Assembly: GCF_002104795.1 (NCBI RefSeq)
Contig: NZ_NCXO01000037.1
Span: 1-43,618 of the forward strand
DNA length: 43,618 nt
Reading direction: 5' to 3'
Source of the DNA: Mycolicibacillus koreensis
Lineage (GTDB): Bacteria > Actinomycetota > Actinomycetes > Mycobacteriales > Mycobacteriaceae
Each line of letters opens with the position of its first letter. Within the stretch, counting starts at the first letter, position 1. The notes below the pieces were generated by a model that was given only the letters and a program-made list of their open reading frames with translations, was not told where the DNA came from and made no database searches. Positions 19,694 through 27,216 of the stretch are shown piece after piece. The translations under genes and the position numbers were made by a program.

Positions 19694-19720
19694 GGGGTTC
19701 TCGTCACGTCAGACACCACA

Positions 19721-19726
19721 ACCGTA
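19721..19726 (-). promoter_or_regulatory. -10 element of the Rv2466c-type operon
   Basis: TACGGT on the minus strand (19726-19721), with a start point around 19714 and a leader of about 21 nt. The palindrome 19758-19830 begins about 32 bp further upstream. Confidence 0.45.
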
Positions 19727-19757
19727 ACCGCCGCCGGGCGCGCGCCGCCGATGACAA

Positions 19758-19830
19758 CTGAGATCGATGCCCCAGCGGACATACACCCGCAAAAAACGGG
19801 GAGGTGTGTCCACTGGAGCGTCGATCTCAG
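19758..19830. repeat. Long imperfect palindrome between the Rv2466c-type gene and pepN
   Basis: The left arm 19758-19787 begins CTGAGATCGA and the right arm 19803-19830 ends TCGATCTCAG. The arms match at 25 of 28 positions apart from a 2-nt bulge (TA) in the left arm; one of the differences is a G-U-compatible change. The loop is 15 nt and holds an A6 run. Transcribed from either strand it would form a hairpin of about 28 bp. It encodes nothing and lies between divergent promoters. It could be a REP/MITE-like element, a transcription roadblock or a leader structure. Confidence 0.75.
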
Positions 19831-19876
19831 CAGCAATCCGGCCCGGCGAGTCATCGGCGCTCCCCTCGCGCCCCGC

Positions 19877-19882
19877 TAGGGT
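19877..19882 (+). promoter_or_regulatory. pepN -10 element, leaderless-type
   Basis: TAGGGT followed by 8 nt and GTG 19891. It supports GTG 19891 over the in-frame GTG at 19885. Confidence 0.5.
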
Positions 19883-19890
19883 GAGTGATC

Positions 19891-22449
19891 GTGGCACTTC
19901 CCAACCTCACCCGTGATCAGGCCGCCGAGCGGGCCGCGCTGGTCACCGTCGACAGCTACCAGATCGCCCTCGACCTCACCGACGGCGCCGGCCGGCCCGG
20001 CGAGCGCACGTTTCGTTCCACCACCACGGTGATTTTCGAGGCGCTGGCCGGCGCGGACACCGTGCTCGACCTTGCCGCCGACCGGGTTCACCGCGCCACC
20101 CTCAACGGTGTCGAGATCGACATCAGCGGCTACGACGAATCCACCGGTATCCCGCTGCGCGGGCTGGCCGACCACAACACCGTGGAGGTCGACGCCGACT
20201 GCAGCTACTCCAACACCGGTGAGGGTTTGCACCGGTTCGTCGACCCGGTCGATGACGAGGTCTACCTGTATTCGCAGTTCGAAACCGCCGACGCCAAAAG
20301 GATGTTCGCCTGTTTCGACCAGCCGGACCTCAAGGCCACCTTCGCGGTCACCGTCACCGCCCCCGAACACTGGGAGGTGGTGTCCAACGGCGCCACCGCC
20401 GCGGTGCGCGACGGGGTGCACACGTTCGCCACCACGCAGCGCATGAGCACCTACCTGGTGGCGCTGATCGCCGGTCCCTACGCGCGCTGGGACGACGTCT
20501 ACCGCGACGAGCACGGCGAGATCCCGCTGGGGTTGTTCTGCCGGGCCTCACTGGCCGAGCACATGGACGCCGAGCGGTTGTTCACCGAGACCAAACAGGG
20601 CTTCGGCTTCTACCACCGCAACTTCGGCATCCCGTACGCCTTCGGCAAATACGACCAGTTGTTCGTCCCGGAGTTCAACGCCGGGGCGATGGAGAACGTC
20701 GGTGCGGTCACCTTCTTGGAGGACTACGTCTTCCGGTCCAAGGTGACCCGGGCCTCCTACGAGCGGCGCGCCGAGACGCTGCTGCACGAGATGGCGCACA
20801 TGTGGTTCGGCGATCTGGTCACCATGCGCTGGTGGGATGACCTGTGGCTCAACGAGTCGTTCGCCACGTTCGCCGCGGTGCTCTCCCAGGCCGAGGCCAC
20901 CGAGTACACCCAGGCGTGGACGACGTTCGCCAACGTGGAGAAGTCGTGGGCGTACCGCCAGGACCAGCTGCCCTCGACGCATCCGATCGCCGCTGACATC
21001 CCGGACCTGGCCGCGGTGGAGGTCAACTTCGACGGCATCACCTACGCCAAAGGCGCCTCGGTGCTCAAACAGCTGGTCGCCTACGTCGGGTTGGAGCATT
21101 TCCTCGCCGGGTTGCGCGACTACTTCGCCAAGCACGCCTTCGCCAACGCCACCTTCGATGATCTGCTCGCCGCGCTGGAGCGCGCCTCCGGACGCGACCT
21201 GTCCGACTGGGGTGCGCAGTGGCTCAAAACCACCGGCATCAACACGCTGCGGCCGGATTTCGACGTCGACGCCGACGGCAGGTTCACGCGGTTCGCCATC
21301 GACCAGTCCGGTGCGACACCGGGCGCCGGGGAGACCCGGGTGCACCGGTTGGCGGTCGGGATCTACGACGAGGACGACACCGGTCGGCTGGTGCGCACCC
21401 ACCGCGAGGAACTCGACATCGAGGGAACCAGCACCGAGGTGCCCGCCCTGGTCGGTGTGCCGCGGGGCGCGTTGATCCTGGTCAACGACGATGACCTGAC
21501 CTACTGTTCGCTGCGGCTGGACGCCGACTCGCTGGCGACCGCGCTGGATCGCATCGCCGACATCGCCGAGCCGCTGCCGCGCACGCTGGTGTGGTCGGCG
21601 GCCTGGGAGATGACCCGGGAAGCCGAACTGAAGGCCCGCGACTTCGTGGCCCTGGTGTCCCGGGGCATCGCCGCCGAGAGCGAGGTGGGGGTGGCGCAGC
21701 GGTTGCTGATGCAGGCCCAGACCGCGCTGGGTTCCTACGCCGACCCGGAGTGGGCGGCGGCGCAGGGCTGGCCGGCCTTCGCCGACCGGTTGCTGGAGTT
21801 GGCCCGTGCCGCCGAGGCGGGCTCGGACCACCAGTTGGCGTTCGTCAACGCGCTGTGCGCCTCGGTGCTGTCCGAGGCGCACACCGAGGTGCTCGCCGCG
21901 CTGCTCGACGCCGATCCGTCCGGGCAGGGCCTGCCCGGGTTGACCGTCGATGCCGACCTGCGCTGGCGGATCCTGACCGCGCTGGCCCGCTGCGGCCGGG
22001 TCGACACCGCCGAGATCGACGCGGAGGCCGACCGGGACGCCACGGCCGCCGGCCGGCGTGCCGCGGCGCAGGCCGCCGCGGCACGCCCACAGGCGGCGGT
22101 CAAAGAGCAGGCCTGGCAGCGGGTCATCGAGGATGACACGCTGGCCAACATCACCGGTCGGTCGATCATCGCGGGCATCGTGCAGCCCGGTCAGGCCGAG
22201 TTGCTCACGCCGTTGACCGCCCGCTACTTCGCCGACATCGGCGGGGTGTGGCAGCGGCGCTCCAGTGAGGTGGCCCAGACCGTCGTGATCGGGTTGTACC
22301 CGAGCTGGGACATCAGCGTCGAGGCCGTCGCGGCGGCCGAGGAGTTTCTGGCCGACCCGCAGGTGCCGCCGGCGTTGCGCCGCTTGGTCACCGAGGGACA
22401 AGCCGGGGTGCAGCGCGCGTTGCGCGCCCGCGCGGCCGACGCGACGTAA
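19891..22449 (+). CDS. pepN: aminopeptidase N
   Basis: 852-aa M1 zinc metallo-aminopeptidase, cytosolic, removing N-terminal residues from peptides. It shows the exopeptidase motif GAMEN and the zinc site HEMAHMWFGDLVTMRWWDDLWLNE-type sequence with His299 as first ligand (HExxH-x18-E). The C-terminal ERAP1-like helical domain is complete, so length is normal for actinobacterial PepN. GTG 19891 gives the N-terminus VALPNLTRDQ, matching M. tuberculosis PepN (Rv2467). It converges on the HExxH-protein gene with a 6-bp gap. Confidence 0.97.
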   Translation: MALPNLTRDQAAERAALVTVDSYQIALDLTDGAGRPGERTFRSTTTVIFEALAGADTVLDLAADRVHRATLNGVEIDISGYDESTGIPLRGLADHNTVEVDADCSYSNTGEGLHRFVDPVDDEVYLYSQFETADAKRMFACFDQPDLKATFAVTVTAPEHWEVVSNGATAAVRDGVHTFATTQRMSTYLVALIAGPYARWDDVYRDEHGEIPLGLFCRASLAEHMDAERLFTETKQGFGFYHRNFGIPYAFGKYDQLFVPEFNAGAMENVGAVTFLEDYVFRSKVTRASYERRAETLLHEMAHMWFGDLVTMRWWDDLWLNESFATFAAVLSQAEATEYTQAWTTFANVEKSWAYRQDQLPSTHPIAADIPDLAAVEVNFDGITYAKGASVLKQLVAYVGLEHFLAGLRDYFAKHAFANATFDDLLAALERASGRDLSDWGAQWLKTTGINTLRPDFDVDADGRFTRFAIDQSGATPGAGETRVHRLAVGIYDEDDTGRLVRTHREELDIEGTSTEVPALVGVPRGALILVNDDDLTYCSLRLDADSLATALDRIADIAEPLPRTLVWSAAWEMTREAELKARDFVALVSRGIAAESEVGVAQRLLMQAQTALGSYADPEWAAAQGWPAFADRLLELARAAEAGSDHQLAFVNALCASVLSEAHTEVLAALLDADPSGQGLPGLTVDADLRWRILTALARCGRVDTAEIDAEADRDATAAGRRAAAQAAAARPQAAVKEQAWQRVIEDDTLANITGRSIIAGIVQPGQAELLTPLTARYFADIGGVWQRRSSEVAQTVVIGLYPSWDISVEAVAAAEEFLADPQVPPALRRLVTEGQAGVQRALRARAADAT

Positions 22450-22455
22450 CCGCGC

Positions 22456-23235
22456 TCAGCGATAGCCGCCGTCGGAGAGCCCCGCCTCGACCTCGAACCG
22501 GTTCACCCCGCCGCTGCACCGGGCCCGGGCCTCGGCGCCGAGATAGCCGGCGGCCATGCGCACCGGTCCCAGCCGCGCCCACTGCCGGCAGTGCCGCTCC
22601 TCATGGTGCAGGACCCGGTCCAGATCCAGCCCGCCGCGCACCGGGGCGCCGTCACCGCGGTACCACATCCGGCCGGATTCGATGATCGTCCGCAGCTGCC
22701 ACTCCGCGCCGAGCCGATGATCCAGATTGGCCATGAACAGGTCCCCGTAGGTGGTGCCGCCGCGGCGGGCGAACCGGGTGTGCATCCTGCTGCCGGCCAG
22801 GCCCATCAGGATGCCGTTGGGGGTGGTGGCCAGGGCCCCGGCGGAGGCCAGCACCGGACGCACCGCTCGATAGCTCCACCGGTTGGCCCACTGGCGGTCG
22901 GCGATGCGGGCCAGCTCCCCCACCGAGTACCCGGCGGGGGCGAAATCGGTGTGGCCGCCGCGGGCGCCGTAGCCGGTGCCGGCGTTGAGCAGATAGGTCG
23001 CCAGCACCGCCGCGCGCGCCTGAACCGCGGTGGTGTCGGCCGGCAGCAGGAAGTAGGACGCGCCGTGCGGATCGGCGAGCTCGATCATCGACGCCAGCAC
23101 GACGAAGCTGCCGGGGCCGATCCGACGGCGATCGATCAGCGCGTCGATCACCGCGGGATCGACGCGCTGGCGCCGGGCGTTGGCCAACCATTTCTGGTGC
23201 AACGCCGACGCGCTCATCCCGGGGGTGTCACGCAC
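22456..23235 (-). CDS. Uncharacterised protein with an HExxH motif, possibly zincin-like
   Basis: 259-aa protein I do not recognise as a named family. Near the C-terminus it has LHHEERHCRQWARLGP, where HEERH (211-215) fits the zinc-metallopeptidase HExxH core. The downstream Gly/Asn-rich NRFEVEAGLSDGGY could supply the third ligand (Glu248 or Glu250), an arrangement like DUF4157-type zincins. The N-terminal part is a soluble Ala/Arg-rich domain without signal peptide or membrane helix. The start is GTG 23235 (ATG 23217 possible; neither has a clear ribosome site). It follows the DUF5130 gene by 26 bp on the same strand, so probably the same operon. Peptidase activity is inference. Confidence 0.75.
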   Translation of the reverse strand: MRDTPGMSASALHQKWLANARRQRVDPAVIDALIDRRRIGPGSFVVLASMIELADPHGASYFLLPADTTAVQARAAVLATYLLNAGTGYGARGGHTDFAPAGYSVGELARIADRQWANRWSYRAVRPVLASAGALATTPNGILMGLAGSRMHTRFARRGGTTYGDLFMANLDHRLGAEWQLRTIIESGRMWYRGDGAPVRGGLDLDRVLHHEERHCRQWARLGPVRMAAGYLGAEARARCSGGVNRFEVEAGLSDGGYR

Positions 23236-23261
23236 CGGTTCTCTGGAGCCGGCGCCGCGGG

Positions 23262-23729
23262 TCAGCCCGGGGAGATCGCGGCGCTGATCACCCGCACCGC
23301 GCTGATCAGTCCGTCGATCAGGTTGCCCTCGGCGAAGGCGGCCGCACCGGCTGCGACACCGAGCGGGGCGGCTGATTCGGCGCCGCGCCCGCGCAGGTCG
23401 GCGCCGTAGGCGACCTCGACCGCACGCTGGTCCGGGGAGACCGCCACCAGCACGGCGTTGTTCGGGGTGGGCACCGATCCGAGGATCTCCCGGGCGCGGG
23501 CCGCGGTGTCCGATCCCAGCTCACCGATGTAGACCGCGAACACGGCCTGCGCGCCCCGCGACCCGTAGGTCAAGGCGTCGTCGAGGCGTACCAGGTCTTT
23601 GATCGGGAACGGGTAGTCCACCGACAGCGCACCGGGCTCGGTGATTCCGGAGACCCGCCCGCTGCTGGTGATCACCGAACCGGCCGGCAGGCTGGCGGGA
23701 TCGATCGTCGCGACGTCACCACTTGCCAC
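23262..23729 (-). CDS. DUF5130 (TPM-like) protein; possible aa3 oxidase accessory subunit
   Basis: 155-aa protein matching my recollection of Rv2468c/DUF5130, related to the TPM domain (FAVYIGELG ... [11 protein letters not shown] ... [19 protein letters not shown]). The C-terminal segment [29 protein letters not shown] is moderately hydrophobic. I chose GTG 23729 because GGGAGG lies 8 nt upstream; the longer GTG 23747 is possible. The start lies 14 bp inside the upstream small membrane-protein gene, so translation is coupled. From memory, cryo-EM structures of the M. smegmatis III2IV2 supercomplex found two aa3 oxidase accessory subunits encoded near pepN/glbO; this gene and its partner are the likely equivalents, which I cannot verify here. 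Confidence 0.85.
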   Translation of the reverse strand: MASGDVATIDPASLPAGSVITSSGRVSGITEPGALSVDYPFPIKDLVRLDDALTYGSRGAQAVFAVYIGELGSDTAARAREILGSVPTPNNAVLVAVSPDQRAVEVAYGADLRGRGAESAAPLGVAAGAAAFAEGNLIDGLISAVRVISAAISPG

Positions 23730-23952
23730 TTGCGCCACCTCCCACACTGAACTCGGCGCTGTCGTGCCCGTGGGCGGACATCCGGGCGGCCTCGTCGGTG
23801 GCCGCCCACAGTACCGGCGGATGCGTCCACGGCTCCGACATCTGGTAGGTCGGCGCGTGTGCGCCCTTGTGGGACCAGATCCACAGGGACAACAGCAGCG
23901 TCAGCCCCAGTGGGATGCCCACGAAATAGAGGTGGATCTCTGCCATGCTCAC
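23716..23952 (-). CDS. Small single-helix membrane protein; possible aa3 oxidase accessory subunit
   Basis: 78-aa protein. Residues 8-26 ([19 protein letters not shown]) form one transmembrane helix, followed by a His-rich, Trp-containing conserved-looking segment ([21 protein letters not shown]) and a short Gly-rich tail. GTG 23952 is chosen because TACGGT ends 7 nt before it (leaderless); ATG 23946 is the in-frame alternative. Its 3' end overlaps the DUF5130 start. Position (between the HNH gene and DUF5130) matches the M. smegmatis locus I recall as encoding accessory oxidase subunits. Coding is supported by the clear helix and clean coupling. Confidence 0.8.
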   Translation of the reverse strand: MSMAEIHLYFVGIPLGLTLLLSLWIWSHKGAHAPTYQMSEPWTHPPVLWAATDEAARMSAHGHDSAEFSVGGGASGKW

Positions 23953-23959
23953 GGTGCAA

Positions 23960-23965
23960 ACCGTA
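23960..23965 (-). promoter_or_regulatory. -10 element of the small membrane-protein operon, leaderless
   Basis: TACGGT on the minus strand (23965-23960), then 7 nt, then GTG 23952. It indicates a promoter internal to this minus-strand run, separate from the HNH gene that ends at 24032. Confidence 0.55.
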
Positions 23966-24031
23966 TCCCACCGGCTGTCACCGGGTGCAGCAGGTCGGGG
24001 AAACAGCCCGTGTCGGCGCCGTCGGGCGCTG

Positions 24032-24676
24032 TCAGGCCGCGCCCTCCCCCAGATACCGGCTCCAACTCGGGTCCAGATCGGTAATCGCGGCCAGCAGTCG
24101 CCAGTGCTGGCCGGTCGGGGTGGTCGGCGGGTTCCGCAGCGTCCATCCCAGCTCGGCCAGCAGCCGGTCGGCTTTGCGGCGGTTACACGCCGAGCAACAC
24201 GCCACGCAGTTCTCCCAGTCGTGCACCCCGCCGCGGCTGCGGGGCACCACATGGTCGACGGTGTCGGCACGGCCGCCGCAGTAGGCGCAGCAGAACCGGT
24301 CGCGGTGCATCAACGCCGACCGGGTCATCGGCACCCGCGCCCGGTAGGGCACCCGCACGAAGTGGCGCAGCCGGATCACCGACGGCACCTGCACCGCGAG
24401 CGTCTCCGAATGGATGACCAGCCCGCTCGACGCGCCGGAGGTGTCCTCGTGCACGGTGTCGGCTTTGCCGCAGACCAGCATGACGATCGCCCGCCGCATC
24501 GGCAGCGCGGTCAACGGTTCGTAGGAGGCGTTGAGCAGCAGCACCCGCCGGCGCCCCCACGCCGGCGTCGCCCCGACGGGGGCAGGCACGCTGCGCAGAG
24601 CGACGCCGGTGGTCGCCGGCCGGCTCGGTGCGGCACCCGAACTGCGGTGGCCGCGGCGGTTCGTGTGCTGCGCCAT
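24032..24676 (-). CDS. HNH endonuclease domain protein (Rv2469c type)
   Basis: 214-aa protein with an N-terminal domain (VLLLNASYEPLTALPMRRAIVMLVCGKAD) and a C-terminal HNH nuclease fold. Zinc ligands are Cys130/Cys133 (CAYCGG) and Cys161/Cys164 (CCSACNRRK), with the catalytic DHVVPRSRGG (Asp141, His142). This is the common actinobacterial single-domain HNH type; its DNA substrate is unknown and no methyltransferase is nearby. ATG 24676 has GGAGG 5 nt upstream; the longer in-frame reading to 24775 is not needed. It is divergent from glbO. Confidence 0.9.
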   Translation of the reverse strand: MAQHTNRRGHRSSGAAPSRPATTGVALRSVPAPVGATPAWGRRRVLLLNASYEPLTALPMRRAIVMLVCGKADTVHEDTSGASSGLVIHSETLAVQVPSVIRLRHFVRVPYRARVPMTRSALMHRDRFCCAYCGGRADTVDHVVPRSRGGVHDWENCVACCSACNRRKADRLLAELGWTLRNPPTTPTGQHWRLLAAITDLDPSWSRYLGEGAA

Positions 24677-24772
24677 GAATCCTCCGCGCAACAGTTCACC
24701 ATGATTCGGCGCCGTGCGCACCCGATTTCCGCGCGTGCCGGCTACCCAATCCGGGGCGGGGTCGCCCCCGTG

Positions 24773-24778
24773 CACAAT
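24773..24778 (+). promoter_or_regulatory. glbO -10 element, leaderless-type
   Basis: CACAAT, then GGAGGCG, then ATG 24786. The GGAGG could serve as a ribosome site for a longer transcript. The layout is nearly identical to that before the fdhD short ORF at 10134. Confidence 0.5.
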
Positions 24779-24785
24779 GGAGGCG

Positions 24786-25181
24786 ATGACTTCCGCGCAG
24801 CAGACGTTTTACGACGCCGTCGGCGGAGCCGACACCTTCCACACCCTGGTCGCGCGGTTTTACCAGCTCGTCGCCGAGGATGACCTGCTGCGGCCGCTGT
24901 ACCCCGAGGACGACATGGACGGGGCCGAGGACCGGCTGCGGATGTTCCTCGAGCAGTACTGGGGTGGGCCGCGCACCTACTCCGAGCAGCGCGGTCACCC
25001 CCGGCTGCGGATGCGCCACGTGCCCTACCGGATCGGCCCCGACGAGCGGGACGCGTGGCTGCGCTGCATGCGGGTCGCGATCGACGAGATCGACAGCGCG
25101 ACCCTCGACGATGAGCACCGCCGCGAGCTGCTGGAGTATCTGGACATGGCGGCGCACGCATTGGTGAACTCGCCGTTCTGA
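24786..25181 (+). CDS. glbO: truncated haemoglobin O (group II)
   Basis: 131-aa haem protein of the TrHbO family, linked to oxygen and NO/ROS chemistry and reported to associate with the mycobacterial respiratory membrane. The conserved core [20 protein letters not shown], including the distal-pocket Trp and the proximal His segment [11 protein letters not shown], and the C-terminus [19 protein letters not shown] match M. tuberculosis GlbO. It starts at ATG 24786 with a few more N-terminal residues than the M. tuberculosis protein. Its TGA shares one base with the ATG of aglA (TGATG), so the two are translationally coupled. Confidence 0.96.
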   Translation: MTSAQQTFYDAVGGADTFHTLVARFYQLVAEDDLLRPLYPEDDMDGAEDRLRMFLEQYWGGPRTYSEQRGHPRLRMRHVPYRIGPDERDAWLRCMRVAIDEIDSATLDDEHRRELLEYLDMAAHALVNSPF

Positions 25182-26740
25182 TGGGAGCGGATCCGCGCTG
25201 GTGGCACAACGCGGTCTTCTACCAGCTCTATCCGCGTTCCTTCGCCGACAGCGACGGCGACGGGGTCGGCGACCTCGACGGTGTCGTGGCGCACCTGGAC
25301 TATCTGGTGGGCCTGGGGGTGGATGCGCTCTGGTTGAACCCCGTCATGGTCTCCCCGATGGTCGACCACGGCTACGACGTGGCCGATCCGCGGGCGGTGG
25401 ATCCGCTGTTCGGGGGGCTGGCCGCACTGGACCGGCTGCTGGCCGCCGCCGGCGACCGGGGCATCCGGGTGGTCATGGACCTGGTGCCCAACCACACCAG
25501 CGCCGCGCATCCGTGGTTCGTCGCGGCGCTGGCCGCAGCCCCCGGCGACCCGGCGCGTGACCGGTACTTCTTCCGGGACGGGCGCGGCCGCCACGGCGAG
25601 CACCCGCCCAACAATTGGGTGTCGGTGTTCGGCGGGCCGGCATGGACCCGGGTCACCGAGGCCGACGGTCGGCCCGGCCAGTGGTATCTGCACCTGTTCG
25701 CCCCCGAACAGCCCGATTTGGACTGGTCGCATCCCGACGTGCTCGCCGACCTCACCCGCACCCTGCGGTTCTGGCTGGATCGTGGCGTCGACGGGTTCCG
25801 TATCGACGTCGCCCACGGGATGGCCAAACCCGAAGGGCTGCCGGACATGCCCACCACCGACATCGCGCTGCTCGCTCACCGCGACGACGACCCGCGGTTC
25901 AACCAGCCCGGCGTGCACGCGATCCACCGGGCCATCCGCGCCGTGGTCGACGACTACCCCGACGCGGTCACCATCGGCGAGGTGTGGGTGCACGACAACG
26001 CCGCGTTCGCCGCCTACCTGCGCCCCGACGAGCTGCATCTGGGGTTCAACTTCCGACTGGTGCAGGCCGCCTTCGACGCCGCCTCCCTGCGCGACGCCAT
26101 CGAGAACTCGCTGGCGGCGGCGGCACTGGCCGGCGCGCCGCCGACCTGGACGCTGGCCAACCACGACGTGGTGCGCACCGTGACCCGGTACGGCGGTGGC
26201 GAACTGGGACGTGCCCGCGCCGCCGCGGCGGCGCTGGTGACGTTGGCGCTGCCGGGAGTGGTTTTCGTCTACAACGGCGAGGAACTGGGCCTGCCGGAGG
26301 TCGCGTTGCCCGACGCGGCGTTGCAGGATCCGGTGTGGGAGCGCTCCGGGCACACCGAGCGGGGCCGCGACGGCGCCCGGGTGCCGCTGCCCTGGTCCGG
26401 TGATGCTGCCCCGTACGGGTTCTCCACCACCGCCCGCACCTGGTTGCCGATGCCGGATGACTGGGCGGAGCTGACCGTGCAGCACCAGGAGGGCGACCCC
26501 GATTCGCTGGTGGAGTTGTATCGGCGGGCGCTGGCATTGCGCGCCGAGCGTCCCCCGGCTGCGGAGCTGACCTGGTTGCCCTCACCCGAAACCGTGCTGA
26601 GCTTCCGCTGCGGCGACGTGGTGTGCGTCCTCAACGCCGGCGAGCATCCGGTGGCATTGCCGGACGGCGCGGCGATCTGTGCCAGCGGACCGCTGACCGG
26701 CCAGTCGTTGCCGCCGGCAACTGCGTTCTGGATGAGGTGA
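25181..26740 (+). CDS. aglA: GH13 alpha-glucosidase AglA
   Basis: 519-aa glycoside hydrolase of family 13 that hydrolyses terminal alpha-glucosyl linkages of small maltooligosaccharides or isomaltosides. The (beta/alpha)8 motifs are complete: DLVPNHTS, GFRIDVAHG (nucleophile Asp209), TIGEVWV (acid/base Glu267) and ANHDVVR (Asp329). No signal peptide, hence cytosolic. It starts in the TGATG overlap with glbO. It is the syntenic homologue of Rv2471. A gap of 59 bp separates its end from the convergent thioesterase gene. The functional link to GlbO is not obvious. Confidence 0.93.
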   Translation: MGADPRWWHNAVFYQLYPRSFADSDGDGVGDLDGVVAHLDYLVGLGVDALWLNPVMVSPMVDHGYDVADPRAVDPLFGGLAALDRLLAAAGDRGIRVVMDLVPNHTSAAHPWFVAALAAAPGDPARDRYFFRDGRGRHGEHPPNNWVSVFGGPAWTRVTEADGRPGQWYLHLFAPEQPDLDWSHPDVLADLTRTLRFWLDRGVDGFRIDVAHGMAKPEGLPDMPTTDIALLAHRDDDPRFNQPGVHAIHRAIRAVVDDYPDAVTIGEVWVHDNAAFAAYLRPDELHLGFNFRLVQAAFDAASLRDAIENSLAAAALAGAPPTWTLANHDVVRTVTRYGGGELGRARAAAAALVTLALPGVVFVYNGEELGLPEVALPDAALQDPVWERSGHTERGRDGARVPLPWSGDAAPYGFSTTARTWLPMPDDWAELTVQHQEGDPDSLVELYRRALALRAERPPAAELTWLPSPETVLSFRCGDVVCVLNAGEHPVALPDGAAICASGPLTGQSLPPATAFWMR

Positions 26741-26799
26741 TCCGGGCGGTGGAACGGGTGGCCGGCGGTATCAGTTTTTCGGTGGGGTCCGGCCGGCGT

Positions 26800-27216
26800 T
26801 CAGCGCACGAAGCGGCCCAGGTACTCGCGGTGCTCGGCGGACAGCCGCACCAGGCGCTGCTCCTCGATATCGAAGGCGGCCAACTGGGTTTCGGCGATCA
26901 CCGCGGGGCGTGAGTCGCCGGCTGCGGACACCGAACGGACCTCGTAGGCCAGGTTGAAATCGACCGCACGCAGCCGCGACACCCAGATGCTCACCTGCAG
27001 CGGCGAATCGGTGAGGCGCAGTTGGCCCTTGTAGGAGATGCGCACGTCGGCGATGAGCAGCCCGGTGGTGATGATCTCCGCACCGAACACCGGGGTGAGG
27101 AACGGGATCCGCGCCTCTTCGAGCAGCGTCACCATGGTGGCGTGGTTGACGTGCTGGTACATGTCGATGTCCGACCACCGCACATGGACCGGCGTCACGA
27201 AGGTCTCGCCGCTCAT
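26800..27216 (-). CDS. acyl-CoA thioesterase, hotdog fold (Rv2475c type)
   Basis: 138-aa 4-hydroxybenzoyl-CoA thioesterase-like hotdog protein. The signature is [28 protein letters not shown], with the Asp of DIDMYQHVN as catalytic residue. It is probably a cytosolic homotetramer hydrolysing acyl-CoA; the acyl substrate is unknown. Its ATG at 27216 overlaps the gdh stop by 4 nt (ATGA), so it is translated with gdh. It is equal in length to M. tuberculosis Rv2475c. Confidence 0.92.
   Translation of the reverse strand: MSGETFVTPVHVRWSDIDMYQHVNHATMVTLLEEARIPFLTPVFGAEIITTGLLIADVRISYKGQLRLTDSPLQVSIWVSRLRAVDFNLAYEVRSVSAAGDSRPAVIAETQLAAFDIEEQRLVRLSAEHREYLGRFVR

Noticed and set aside
19694..19757. 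SigH-type promoter for the Rv2466c-type operon
   Set aside because: No GGAA -35 with a spaced GTT found on the minus strand, though the M. tuberculosis gene is stress-induced.
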